Position numbers and translations under genes: made by a program. The notes beneath the pieces are model-generated. The model had not been told where the DNA came from. It saw nothing but the letters and a program-made list of their open reading frames with translations, and did no database searches. Below are positions 27,814 to 35,293 of a stretch of 60,887 bases of DNA, piece by piece. Position 1 is the first letter of the stretch. Each line of letters begins with the position of its first letter. This DNA is from Planctomycetota bacterium (GTDB lineage Bacteria; Planctomycetota; Planctomycetia; Gemmatales; Gemmataceae): the NCBI GenBank assembly GCA_009920765.1, contig RFZJ01000013.1, positions 1 to 60,887 of the forward strand. Direction: 5' to 3'.

Positions 27814-28548
27814 TTGATCGAGTGTAGGCTTTTGCCATTGGAGTCCAATAATGGGTCATACGCAATGGCCTCGGATGAGGTATTACTTGAACTTGCGGAA
27901 GAAGGGGTTTGCTCGCTTCGTTTTTATACCTGGGCTGAACCCACCGTAAGCCTAGGATACTTTCAATCTACTTCTTGCTTATTGAATTCGAAAGAATTAA
28001 AAAATCTCCCCTGGGTTCGAAGAGCCACGGGCGGAGAAGCTCTGGTTCATGACCACGAATTGACTTACGCCTTAGGCCTGCCCCTAAAACTTGCAGGGCA
28101 AAAATCAACTCTTTGGCAAGAAAAGATGCATGTTATCATTCAAAAAGCTTTGTCACGCATGGGCGTGTCAATGCCTGAAATAAACCTTCCCGAGCAACGA
28201 AACGATCCTACTAATTTACTTTGTTTTCATCATCACGCCCCACAAGATCTTATCATCAACAGGCATAAAATTGTTGGGAGTGCACAGCGAAAAAAGAAAA
28301 GAAGTGTAATCCAGCATGGCGGAATCTTACTTGCCCAAAGCAAATACACGCCTTCTTTACCTGGAATACTTGAACTTTCAGGCAAAATAATTTCCCCAAA
28401 AAAACTAGGCGAAACCATTGTTGATGAGTGCCGATTTGCATTAGGTTGGACTTTTAATGATTCGGAATGGTCCCCTGAAGAACAGGCAAGAATTCAGCAT
28501 TATGTAAAAATCCGTTTTGATAATACGGATTGGAATAACAAAAGATAA
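27814..28548 (+). CDS. Lipoate/octanoate transferase of the LplA/LipM family
   Basis: A 244-residue BPL/LPL-type protein. It has the WVRRATGGEALVHDHELTYA motif (compare RRxTGGxAVxH in the family) and the catalytic lysine K152 in HKIVGSAQRKKK. C137 in LLCFHHHAP aligns with the acyl-accepting cysteine region of LipM-type octanoyltransferases, so transfer from acyl carrier protein is a real alternative to ATP-dependent lipoate ligation. The TTG at 27814 has TTAGG about 10 nt upstream; the first in-frame ATG (27865) would cut the conserved N-terminus. Placed right after the gcv genes, it probably helps lipoylate GcvH. Confidence 0.8.
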   Translation: MIECRLLPLESNNGSYAMASDEVLLELAEEGVCSLRFYTWAEPTVSLGYFQSTSCLLNSKELKNLPWVRRATGGEALVHDHELTYALGLPLKLAGQKSTLWQEKMHVIIQKALSRMGVSMPEINLPEQRNDPTNLLCFHHHAPQDLIINRHKIVGSAQRKKKRSVIQHGGILLAQSKYTPSLPGILELSGKIISPKKLGETIVDECRFALGWTFNDSEWSPEEQARIQHYVKIRFDNTDWNNKR

Positions 28549-28579
28549 AAAAGAAGCCCCGCAAATTTCTCTGCGGGGC
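28545..28579 (-). terminator. Rho-independent terminator for the Cys-repeat protein gene
   Basis: GCCCCGCA (28556-28563) and TGCGGGGC (28572-28579) form a perfect 8-bp stem with an 8-nt loop. On the minus strand it is followed by TTCTTTTTTATCTTTT. It lies 132 bp past the stop of the Cys-repeat gene and also touches the end of the lipoyl-transferase gene. Confidence 0.75.
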
Positions 28580-28710
28580 CTAGCGGTTGAGGATTATCAG
28601 GATTACCAGGCTGAGGACAGTTTGATTTATAAAAACCAACTCCGCCCAACATTAATGTTCACTTTCATGAACAAACCTACCCATCACATACCTCGAAGTC
28701 ACTTTCTAAT

Positions 28711-29469
28711 TTAGAAAGCGTTTACTTCTGAGATAGTGGGCACTGGAACGATGCTGGCAGATTTGCCTGCTGGCAGTTTTTCGGCACCCTTGGGAGCTGC
28801 TTTGGGAGCGCTCTCTGGGGTAGCTACTTCGCAGCAATCATTCTTGTGCAACTTGGCACGAAGTTTATCAAGAAGGCTTACCTTGCATGGATCGCAGGGA
28901 TCAGCTTTCTTTTCACACTTCACTACCTTGGGAGCTTCGCACTTTGGTGCGTCGCAGCAATCTTTAGCCAACTTGGCGCGAAGTTTGTCAAGAAGGCTTA
29001 CTTTGCATGGGTCACATGCGTCAGCTTTCTTTTCGCACTTCACTACCTTGGGAGCGTCACAGCAATCATTCTTTTGTAATTTAGCGCGAAGTTTATCAAG
29101 AATGCTTACCTTGCATGGATCGCAGGGATCAGCTTTCTTTTCGCACTTCACTACCTTTGGTGCTTCGCACTTTGGTGCGTCGCAGCAATCATTTTTTTGT
29201 AGTTTGGCGCGAAGTTTATCAAGAATGCTTACCTTGCATGGATCGCAGGGATCAGCTTTCTTTTCACACTTCACTACCTTTGGTGCTTCGCACTTTGGTG
29301 CGTCGCAGCAATCTTTCGCAAATTTTGCGCGTAGTTTGTCCAACAAGCTTGGCTTGTCACAGCAGGAGCTATTACAAGTGCTTGTAGATGTAACAGCAGG
29401 TGCAGCTGCAGGAGCAGCATCAGCACCAGCAACCCATGCTGTGGTCAAAAGTAAAAAAGCAGCGTTCAC
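28711..29469 (-). CDS. Exported Cys-rich tandem-repeat protein
   Basis: A 252-residue protein with a short signal peptide (MNAAFLLLTTAWVAGADA) and then four copies of a 41-residue unit (one shortened to 35) plus a partial first copy. Each unit has DCCDAPKCEAPK, KCEKKADPCDPCK and a Lys-rich helix LDKLRAKL; a full unit holds six cysteines. The C-terminal 40 residues are Ala/Pro-rich without cysteines. The GTG start at 29469 has GGAGG 9 nt upstream. Dense CC, PKC and CDPC motifs suggest disulfide cross-linking or metal binding outside the cytoplasm; I know no characterised family. The repeats are almost identical at DNA level, which suggests recent expansion. A terminator follows. Confidence 0.7.
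   Translation of the reverse strand: MNAAFLLLTTAWVAGADAAPAAAPAVTSTSTCNSSCCDKPSLLDKLRAKFAKDCCDAPKCEAPKVVKCEKKADPCDPCKVSILDKLRAKLQKNDCCDAPKCEAPKVVKCEKKADPCDPCKVSILDKLRAKLQKNDCCDAPKVVKCEKKADACDPCKVSLLDKLRAKLAKDCCDAPKCEAPKVVKCEKKADPCDPCKVSLLDKLRAKLHKNDCCEVATPESAPKAAPKGAEKLPAGKSASIVPVPTISEVNAF
28831..29345 (-). repeat. Tandem 123-bp coding repeats
   Basis: The motif GCAGCAATC (plus strand) recurs at 28831, 28954, 29182 and 29305, with a variant at 29059. Spacings are 123, 105, 123 and 123 bp. The short unit lacks five residues of the CEAPK part and one Asn. Being multiples of three, the repeats also keep long open frames on the other strand. Confidence 0.85.
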
Positions 29470-30485
29470 GAATCAACACCTCCATATAGAGACATATTTA
29501 TTAGCAACAAGCCCCATCCCAGCGAGACAATCCCGACCGAGCTTGTGGGCCTCTGCCTGCCCTGTTCCTCTTCCGTCTCTCAAAGTGAAGACCCTCGTTT
29601 ATGTCTCTAAAAACTTGGATCTCACACTTCACAGCTATTCTTTCGGCACCCAATCTTTCCCGGCTTGAATAAGTTTCCCAAAAACTTTTTGCCTCCTATC
29701 TTCTACGCATACTCCTTACTTTTCCTACCTAGATTTACTAAACATCTAGGCAAAAACCTTCAATCTTACCCATGCACCCCATTCTCCTGTTTTCTAAAAA
29801 CGTAGTTCTCTTGTTTTTTATCACACAAAAAAACATTCACTTCGAAATGCTTTCCCTTAATTACTTGGAATAATTAGACTTATGACAAATCAATGAATTG
29901 GTTTTCAACCTAAAAGAGTGCTTTAATATTAGACGGCAAGGATTTGCTTCCGAATCACCCTAATCAGCTCATCAACCTGGAATCGTTCTTTTTGCTATAA
30001 GTTTTATCTCAAATTGCTTTTTATTGCCTATCTTACGATTTAGGGACAATCGTTTTAGACGTTATGTATTTACCTTCATCGATAGGGTGATTTTATTAAG
30101 CAGCGAAATGAATTACCCAAACCAACTATTTTAAAATGAACTATTTCTTCGAATAAATTCTAGATAACACCTTAGTTCCCGTAAAAGATCCCAGACAAGA
30201 TGCAAAGTGACAAAAAAGCGTAATAGGTAAATTTAATCATTGTTTTCTTTCTTCACTTCTTCAAAGTCCATCTTAACTTTCCCTGTTACTTTTTATCGGC
30301 ATTATTTTGTTAGATCTTGCGCATAAATAGGGTGATTCTGATTGGCTAATTTAGGCAAGATACGATTACAACCTTGTTAATAACTGCCAAACGGTTAAAC
30401 TCACTTACAATAAAGTCATATGCACCACAGATGTGTTGCGCCTTTAACTTGCAACGGTAATTTCGATTTAAAAGGGGAGTGCTTT
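29470..30485. other. Long intergenic region without a recognisable gene
   Basis: About 1 kb, A+T-rich from 29870 on. The stretch 29500-29860 is rich in C and T on the plus strand, so a leader of the Cys-repeat gene would be purine-rich. There are small hairpins: CCTAGAT/ATCTAGG (29728-29750) and ACGATT/AATCGT (30035-30053), the latter followed by TTTT. I see no frame with both a ribosome binding site and a credible protein, and no tRNA shape. Confidence 0.5.
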
Positions 30486-32294
30486 TTGTCCGCTTCAAAG
30501 AACTGGGTTTTGCTGGCGCACGATACCGAACTTTGTACAAGCCTTGCAAAAAAAGCGAAAATATCACCTGTTATTGCACAACTTCTTATTAATCGTGGCA
30601 TTGATTCTTCTGAAAACGTACATCGTTTTCTTAACCCTGTATTAAAAGGATTGCATGATCCGTCCCTACTACCTGGAGCATTAAACGCTGCGGAACTCAT
30701 TTTAAAAGCATTAAAGGCAGGTAAAATAATTTGCGTATATGGTGATTATGACGCAGATGGTATTTCGGGAACTGCAATTCTCCTCAGATTACTTCGCATA
30801 CTCGGAGGCAACCCCAGATTTTATGTCCCCAAGCGTTTGGAGGAAGGCTACGGGCTTAATTCCAAAGCTCTTCAATCTCTTGCCCGCTCCGGGGTTCAGC
30901 AAGTCATTACCGTTGATTGTGGGATTGCAAGTATCGAAGAAGCAAAAATCGCCAAAGCCTTGGACATCGAATTAATCATTACAGACCACCATGAAATGAA
31001 GGCCACCATACCCGAAGCGGCCGCTGTCGTTCATCCGCGACTTCCGGGCAGCACCTACCCCTTCGGCGAACTTTCGGGTTCTGCTGTGGCATTAAAGCTT
31101 GCTTGGATGATCGCTGTTCTTCATAGCGGAAGTTCAAAGGTTGAAGATTTCCTCAGAGATTTTCTGGTTGAAGCCATCAGTCTTGCCTCACTTGGCATTG
31201 TTGCAGATGTGGTACCTTTACTTGATGAAAATCGAATTCTTGTACGAAGCGGATTGGAAAGACTTACCAAGTCTGCCAACTTTGGCCTTCAGGCGATGGT
31301 CAAGGAAAGCAATCTCACCGAAAAAAGGAAACTGAATTCCACCGATATTGGATTCAACCTGGCTCCCAAGCTTAATGCAGCGGGCAGGATTGGGTGTGCA
31401 CAACTTGTGGTTGACTTATTGATAACCAATCGAATGGATCAAGCCAGAGAAATAGCATTATTTCTCTCCGACCAAAATAAACAACGACAAAAGATCGAAA
31501 GACAAATTCTTTCCGAAGCCAAAGAACTCGCTGAATCAGAAGAGTTCTTGAACGATCCATTCCTTGTCCTTGCGGGCACCACATGGCACCCTGGTATTGT
31601 AGGGGTGGTCGCTGGCAGACTTACTGAGGAATTTGGCAAACCCTGCATAGTTCTGGCACCTCCTGTTGCTCCCACTTCCACCCAGGAAACTTTAACCGAT
31701 GAAGATCCTCTTTTAGAATCGGGAACCATATGGTCTGGTTCTGGGAGATCAGGAGGCATGGTCAAACTTCATGAACTTCTTTCTGATTGTGAATCGCTTG
31801 TCGTGCGTGCAGGTGGACATGCTGCTGCTGCTGGTCTGCAAATTGAAAAAGATAAAATACCATTACTCCGTGAAAAGCTCTGCAATCTGGTAAAAGAAAA
31901 ATACCCCACGGGGGTCAAACCTGCCAAGTTGATATTGGATGCTGAAGTGCCCTTATCATCGTTAACTAACTCCTTGGTAAAAGAGCTTGACCAACTTGAG
32001 CCTTATGGCATGGGTAACAAAAAACCTATTTACCTAGCTACCAACTTGATGATCGAAAAAGAGCCGACACTTGTTGGCACTGATGGCCTTCACCTTCGCT
32101 TTCAAGTTTCACAAGCAGGTGTTAAACTTTGGGCCATTGCTTTTCGCATGGGTAAAAGAAAAGACGAATTAATGTCAAACGGCGGAGTTGTGTCCCTGGC
32201 CTTTACACCAAAGCTTAATGAGTGGAATGGTTTTACATCGGTCAGTCTTGAAGTGGTCGATTTTCAACCTCTGCAAAACCCAAACCTCGAATAG
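30486..32294 (+). CDS. recJ: Single-stranded-DNA-specific exonuclease RecJ
   Basis: A protein of about 602 residues, a 5'-3' ssDNA exonuclease used in recombination and mismatch repair. Motifs: VYGDYDADGISG (near residue 84), TVDCGI, ITDHHE (DHH motif), KLNAAGRIG, and the DHHA1-side GRSGGMV and AGGHAAAAGLQI. I choose the TTG at 30486 because AGGGGAG lies 6 nt upstream and the protein then begins with the usual KNWVL strand. The in-frame ATG at 30420 would add 22 unrelated residues and has no ribosome binding site. It is followed 9 bp later by the phosphodiesterase gene. Confidence 0.95.
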   Translation: MSASKNWVLLAHDTELCTSLAKKAKISPVIAQLLINRGIDSSENVHRFLNPVLKGLHDPSLLPGALNAAELILKALKAGKIICVYGDYDADGISGTAILLRLLRILGGNPRFYVPKRLEEGYGLNSKALQSLARSGVQQVITVDCGIASIEEAKIAKALDIELIITDHHEMKATIPEAAAVVHPRLPGSTYPFGELSGSAVALKLAWMIAVLHSGSSKVEDFLRDFLVEAISLASLGIVADVVPLLDENRILVRSGLERLTKSANFGLQAMVKESNLTEKRKLNSTDIGFNLAPKLNAAGRIGCAQLVVDLLITNRMDQAREIALFLSDQNKQRQKIERQILSEAKELAESEEFLNDPFLVLAGTTWHPGIVGVVAGRLTEEFGKPCIVLAPPVAPTSTQETLTDEDPLLESGTIWSGSGRSGGMVKLHELLSDCESLVVRAGGHAAAAGLQIEKDKIPLLREKLCNLVKEKYPTGVKPAKLILDAEVPLSSLTNSLVKELDQLEPYGMGNKKPIYLATNLMIEKEPTLVGTDGLHLRFQVSQAGVKLWAIAFRMGKRKDELMSNGGVVSLAFTPKLNEWNGFTSVSLEVVDFQPLQNPNLE

Positions 32295-32303
32295 GGACAA
32301 TAC

Positions 32304-33191
32304 ATGCATCTGCATTTGCAAGGTCATCGCGGCGCAAGGGGTAACAGGCCTGAAAACACTTATCCCTCGCTCGAGTTTGCAATTGATTGCCTGGTTGATT
32401 CAATCGAAACCGACCTTCATCTTTGCGCAGATGAACAAGTGGTTTTATTCCACGACCATTTCTTTCAATTACCCCAATCAATCCACCATTTTCAGATTGA
32501 AGAATTCAATCTTCAGGCACTACAAACTGTTTTTAAAACTGTTCCCCAAAAAAATGAAAGATTCCCCTTGCAAGAGTTAATCATCGGCCCGCTTTCAATC
32601 ATCTTTTGTAAACGGTATGACTTGAATTGCTGGGCACCGCCCACTTTAAATCAGTTCTTTGATTTTGTTGACTTCTATGCAAGCGATGAGGGAAAGACCG
32701 CAGGCAAATCGATTGCGCAGCAAAAAGCTGCTGCTTCGCTCTGCTTCGATCTCGAAATAAAACAAACTCCATTCCTAAAATGTAAAAGAGACATCATCTT
32801 GAAAATTATTGAAGAACAAATCACAAAACGAAATGCACAAAATCGCACCATAATAAGATCCTTTGATCACACTATTTTACAACAGGCTAAAAAGCTTCTA
32901 CCTGATTGCACTCTGGGTTTGCTCTCGGATGGAACTATCCAAGTCGATTTTATTAAAGAAATGATTGAAACCGGATCTACACTATTTTGCCCAAAATTTG
33001 ATTCTTTAAGTAAAGAAATCATTGAAAAAATGCATGGTAATCAATTCAAGGTTATGCCTTGGACTGCAAATAAACCCATTGAATGGGATCAACTTTATCA
33101 CCTAGGCGTAGACGGCATTACCACGGATTATCCAGAAGCATTCAGACAATGGCAGTATTCTAAAAATAAAAAAGAGATAACCACCGCCTAA
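32304..33191 (+). CDS. Glycerophosphodiester phosphodiesterase
   Basis: A 295-residue GDPD-family enzyme that hydrolyses glycerophosphodiesters to glycerol-3-phosphate and an alcohol. The N-terminal GHRGARGNRPENT motif carries the catalytic His-Arg and Glu; IETDLH and FHDHF supply the metal ligands and second His; the C-terminal VMPWTANKP and GVDGITTDYPE motifs complete the TIM barrel. There is an insertion around residues 55-135 compared with minimal UgpQ proteins. No signal peptide is seen, so it is cytoplasmic. AGGGA lies 6 nt before the ATG, and a terminator overlaps the stop. Confidence 0.92.
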   Translation: MHLHLQGHRGARGNRPENTYPSLEFAIDCLVDSIETDLHLCADEQVVLFHDHFFQLPQSIHHFQIEEFNLQALQTVFKTVPQKNERFPLQELIIGPLSIIFCKRYDLNCWAPPTLNQFFDFVDFYASDEGKTAGKSIAQQKAAASLCFDLEIKQTPFLKCKRDIILKIIEEQITKRNAQNRTIIRSFDHTILQQAKKLLPDCTLGLLSDGTIQVDFIKEMIETGSTLFCPKFDSLSKEIIEKMHGNQFKVMPWTANKPIEWDQLYHLGVDGITTDYPEAFRQWQYSKNKKEITTA

Positions 33192-33207
33192 ACAGGATTA
33201 TCTCTTT
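33171..33207 (+). terminator. Terminator overlapping the end of the phosphodiesterase gene
   Basis: AAAGAGATAA (33171-33180) pairs perfectly with TTATCTCTTT (33198-33207) around a 17-nt loop that contains the stop codon (33189-33191). It is followed by CTTTAAG. The stem is A+T-rich, so its strength is moderate. Confidence 0.5.
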
Positions 33208-33266
33208 CTTTAAGTTAAATTTTGCCCGGCAAAAGGATTGTTAATCCATCGCAGAACAAAACATTA

Positions 33267-33575
33267 TTATCGGCGGAAACTTAGAAGGCCTTTCCTACGG
33301 GAATTGGAAGAATCAGATGATTCCAGAGCCTTAGGTGCTTCTGCAGTCTTTTTTTCTTCACTAGCAGCAACTGGGCTAGAAGAAGGAACCATGGCAACCG
33401 AGCCACCACTGGATCTGCCCCTACGAAACAATTTGCCACCTGATGAAGCAGAACAATTGCCCGAAGCGCAAGAGCTACTTACCGAAGAAGAACTCGAAGC
33501 GGAGCATACACCGCCAGCGCACTCAGCGCCGGCAACTGCTTGACCCAAACCTACTGCTAGAATTAAACTAATCAT
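33267..33575 (-). CDS. Tiny exported Ser/Cys-rich protein
   Basis: A 102-residue protein with a short signal peptide (MISLILAVGLGQAVAGA) and then CAGGVC, a poly-Ser run and CASGNC, giving two C-x4-C pairs. The C-terminal half is low-complexity and basic at the end (RRKGLLSFRR). ATG 33575 has AGGAGG 5 nt upstream, the best ribosome binding site in this part, so the gene is real and probably well expressed. A hairpin lies just before the ribosome binding site. The paired cysteines recall the larger Cys-repeat protein at 28711-29469, but there is no clear homology. Function unknown. Confidence 0.6.
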   Translation of the reverse strand: MISLILAVGLGQAVAGAECAGGVCSASSSSSVSSSCASGNCSASSGGKLFRRGRSSGGSVAMVPSSSPVAASEEKKTAEAPKALESSDSSNSRRKGLLSFRR

Positions 33576-34123
33576 CAAAACCTCCTGAAAAACAGAAGAC
33601 CTATTAAAAGTCTTCTAAAACAATTCCAGACTAGGTTTCTTCCTTGAAACGCTAATAAACAATCCCTGGAACAAAAAACAAACTGCCTCTTCTTGAAGAA
33701 GCAAGCCTTTGCTATTCAAATGATAACCGTATGGATTCCATTCCAAGAGTTGGCAGTATCGATGCATATCGATTTGGAGATGTTAGAAGGGTAAAAAGTG
33801 AATGGCAAGAAAAATAGATAAAATTTAACGATTTTTTTAGTTGTATCAATTTTTATATTTAGGCAAAGTGTTACGGGTACTGGGTTAATAGTAAATTGAG
33901 AACTTCTCATAATAATTTAAATTTATCCTTCTTTTGTGTACAAACGAACACCAAAAATACTTGTAAAGCTTGTTTAGTAAGAGCCATGCGAGGTGATTCG
34001 GCTTTTTCAATTATTAGGACTTTTGTGATGTCACCCTCGGCTAGTTCTTAAAAAGAACGGACTTCATTTAGGTATTTACACTAAAATGACGAATTATCTA
34101 TTATGGAGAAGGAGGTCTTATTT
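33576..34123. other. Divergent intergenic region with hairpin and palindrome
   Basis: About 550 bp, A+T-rich. It holds the leader hairpin of the small Ser/Cys-rich gene (33594-33616) and a palindrome GTTCTT-AAA-AAGAAC (34044-34058) about 65 bp before the membrane-protein gene, which could be an operator. No further gene is visible. Confidence 0.45.
33594..33616 (-). promoter_or_regulatory. Leader hairpin before the Ser/Cys-rich protein gene
   Basis: AGAAGAC (33594-33600) and GTCTTCT (33610-33616) form a perfect 7-bp stem with a 9-nt loop. On the minus strand it ends about 7 nt before the AGGAGG ribosome binding site. It may stabilise or regulate the mRNA. Confidence 0.4.
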
Positions 34124-35293
34124 ATGAATTTACTTGTAAAACCCACTCATTGGGCTGCAACTGCTATCGCTTTGACACTGCTGGCATTCGGATTTAATAC
34201 CCTTTTTCCTGACTTTGTAATTCTAAGGGCAAACCTTTTGGTTTTTGGTTTTATTATTGGTCTATCTGGTTTCAGCATAGCCTGTGCCCAAAGACTTCAT
34301 GGCAAAACATCTGATGGAACTCTAGCACTTACCACTTTTGGTTTATCATTGTCCCTTTTAATCACCACCAATTCCATGGATGCGAGTTGGGACTCCCTTA
34401 TTCTTGCAAGTTCAGTTTTTACTGCGGTCTCATTTTTTGTTGGAATCTTTGTTTTGTTGCCTTTGTTAGCTAAAAAAACCACAGCAATTTGTTTTGTATT
34501 ATTTCACTTTGCCAGCATAATCACCGCTGTTACCTCAATCGAACCACCCAATGCCCCGGCTTCATGGCTTGCAACCAATCTTTGGGCCTATTATTTCAGG
34601 CATTATTTAACTTTTGCTTATCTAAATAATGCATATCATTTTTACTCCCCCGAACCAGGCCCACCCGTTCTTCTTTGGTCCAAGATCCAATACGAAGATG
34701 GAACTTTTCGCTGGTTTAAAATCCCCAATCGAACTGAAAGCCCTATTCAAATGCATTACCAGCGTATGCTTTCGGTCACGGAAAGCACCAATGTCGCCAG
34801 TAGCCACAGCCCGGAAAACTGGGAGGAAAAATTACAAAGACGGAATCTTGCTGGCTTGGCAAATCAACCTCAAATTACTCCTCTTAATCGTTCTATGTCG
34901 CAGTCGTACATGTTTAAGGAACCAGCGGATTACTCAAAAAGAATGCTGGCATCCTACGCTCTTTATTTGACAAAAAAATTTGCGCATCCCTCTGATAAAC
35001 CCAACATCAATATCGACAACATTAAAATTTACAGAGTCACCCATAGCATCATCACCCCCACCGATATGTCCAGAGGGGAAAGTGCCCTGGACCCTACATT
35101 GTATTATCCTTATTTCATGGGCAGCTTTGATAAGAATGGCAACCTAATCGACCCTAATGATGCCTTTTTATATTTCCTTCTACCCATAACAAGAAATGCC
35201 AACCCTAATGAACCCTCTGTATTGAACCATTCTCTTAATATTCATGCTGGGGATGTAAAAATTGTTCCTGAAAAGGAAGGCAGCAACCCATGA
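34124..35293 (+). CDS. Polytopic membrane protein, partner of HTTM protein
   Basis: A protein of 389 residues. The first ~155 residues form about four to five membrane segments. The rest looks extracytoplasmic, with an aromatic motif YHFYSPEPGPPVLLWSKI followed by EDGTFRWFKIPNR, and ends in a basic/acidic tail. ATG 34124 is chosen because AAGGAGG lies 8 nt upstream; the ATG at 34103 is itself upstream of that site. The stop overlaps the next start (ATGA), so the two products are made together and probably form a membrane complex. I know of no assigned function; membrane proteins with a similar YxFYxPxPG motif seem to accompany HTTM proteins, which is a recollection and not a test. Confidence 0.65.
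   Translation: MNLLVKPTHWAATAIALTLLAFGFNTLFPDFVILRANLLVFGFIIGLSGFSIACAQRLHGKTSDGTLALTTFGLSLSLLITTNSMDASWDSLILASSVFTAVSFFVGIFVLLPLLAKKTTAICFVLFHFASIITAVTSIEPPNAPASWLATNLWAYYFRHYLTFAYLNNAYHFYSPEPGPPVLLWSKIQYEDGTFRWFKIPNRTESPIQMHYQRMLSVTESTNVASSHSPENWEEKLQRRNLAGLANQPQITPLNRSMSQSYMFKEPADYSKRMLASYALYLTKKFAHPSDKPNINIDNIKIYRVTHSIITPTDMSRGESALDPTLYYPYFMGSFDKNGNLIDPNDAFLYFLLPITRNANPNEPSVLNHSLNIHAGDVKIVPEKEGSNP

Noticed and set aside
28831..29345. CRISPR-like array
   Set aside because: The repeats are directly tandem, 123 bp long, in frame and coding; there are no spacers.
28736..29668. Long open frame (310 codons) on the plus strand opposite the Cys-repeat gene
   Set aside because: It is a mirror of the 123-bp repeats, whose length is a multiple of three; it has no ribosome binding site, and its composition (repeats of ARSLSRRLTLHGS type) is that of an antisense frame.
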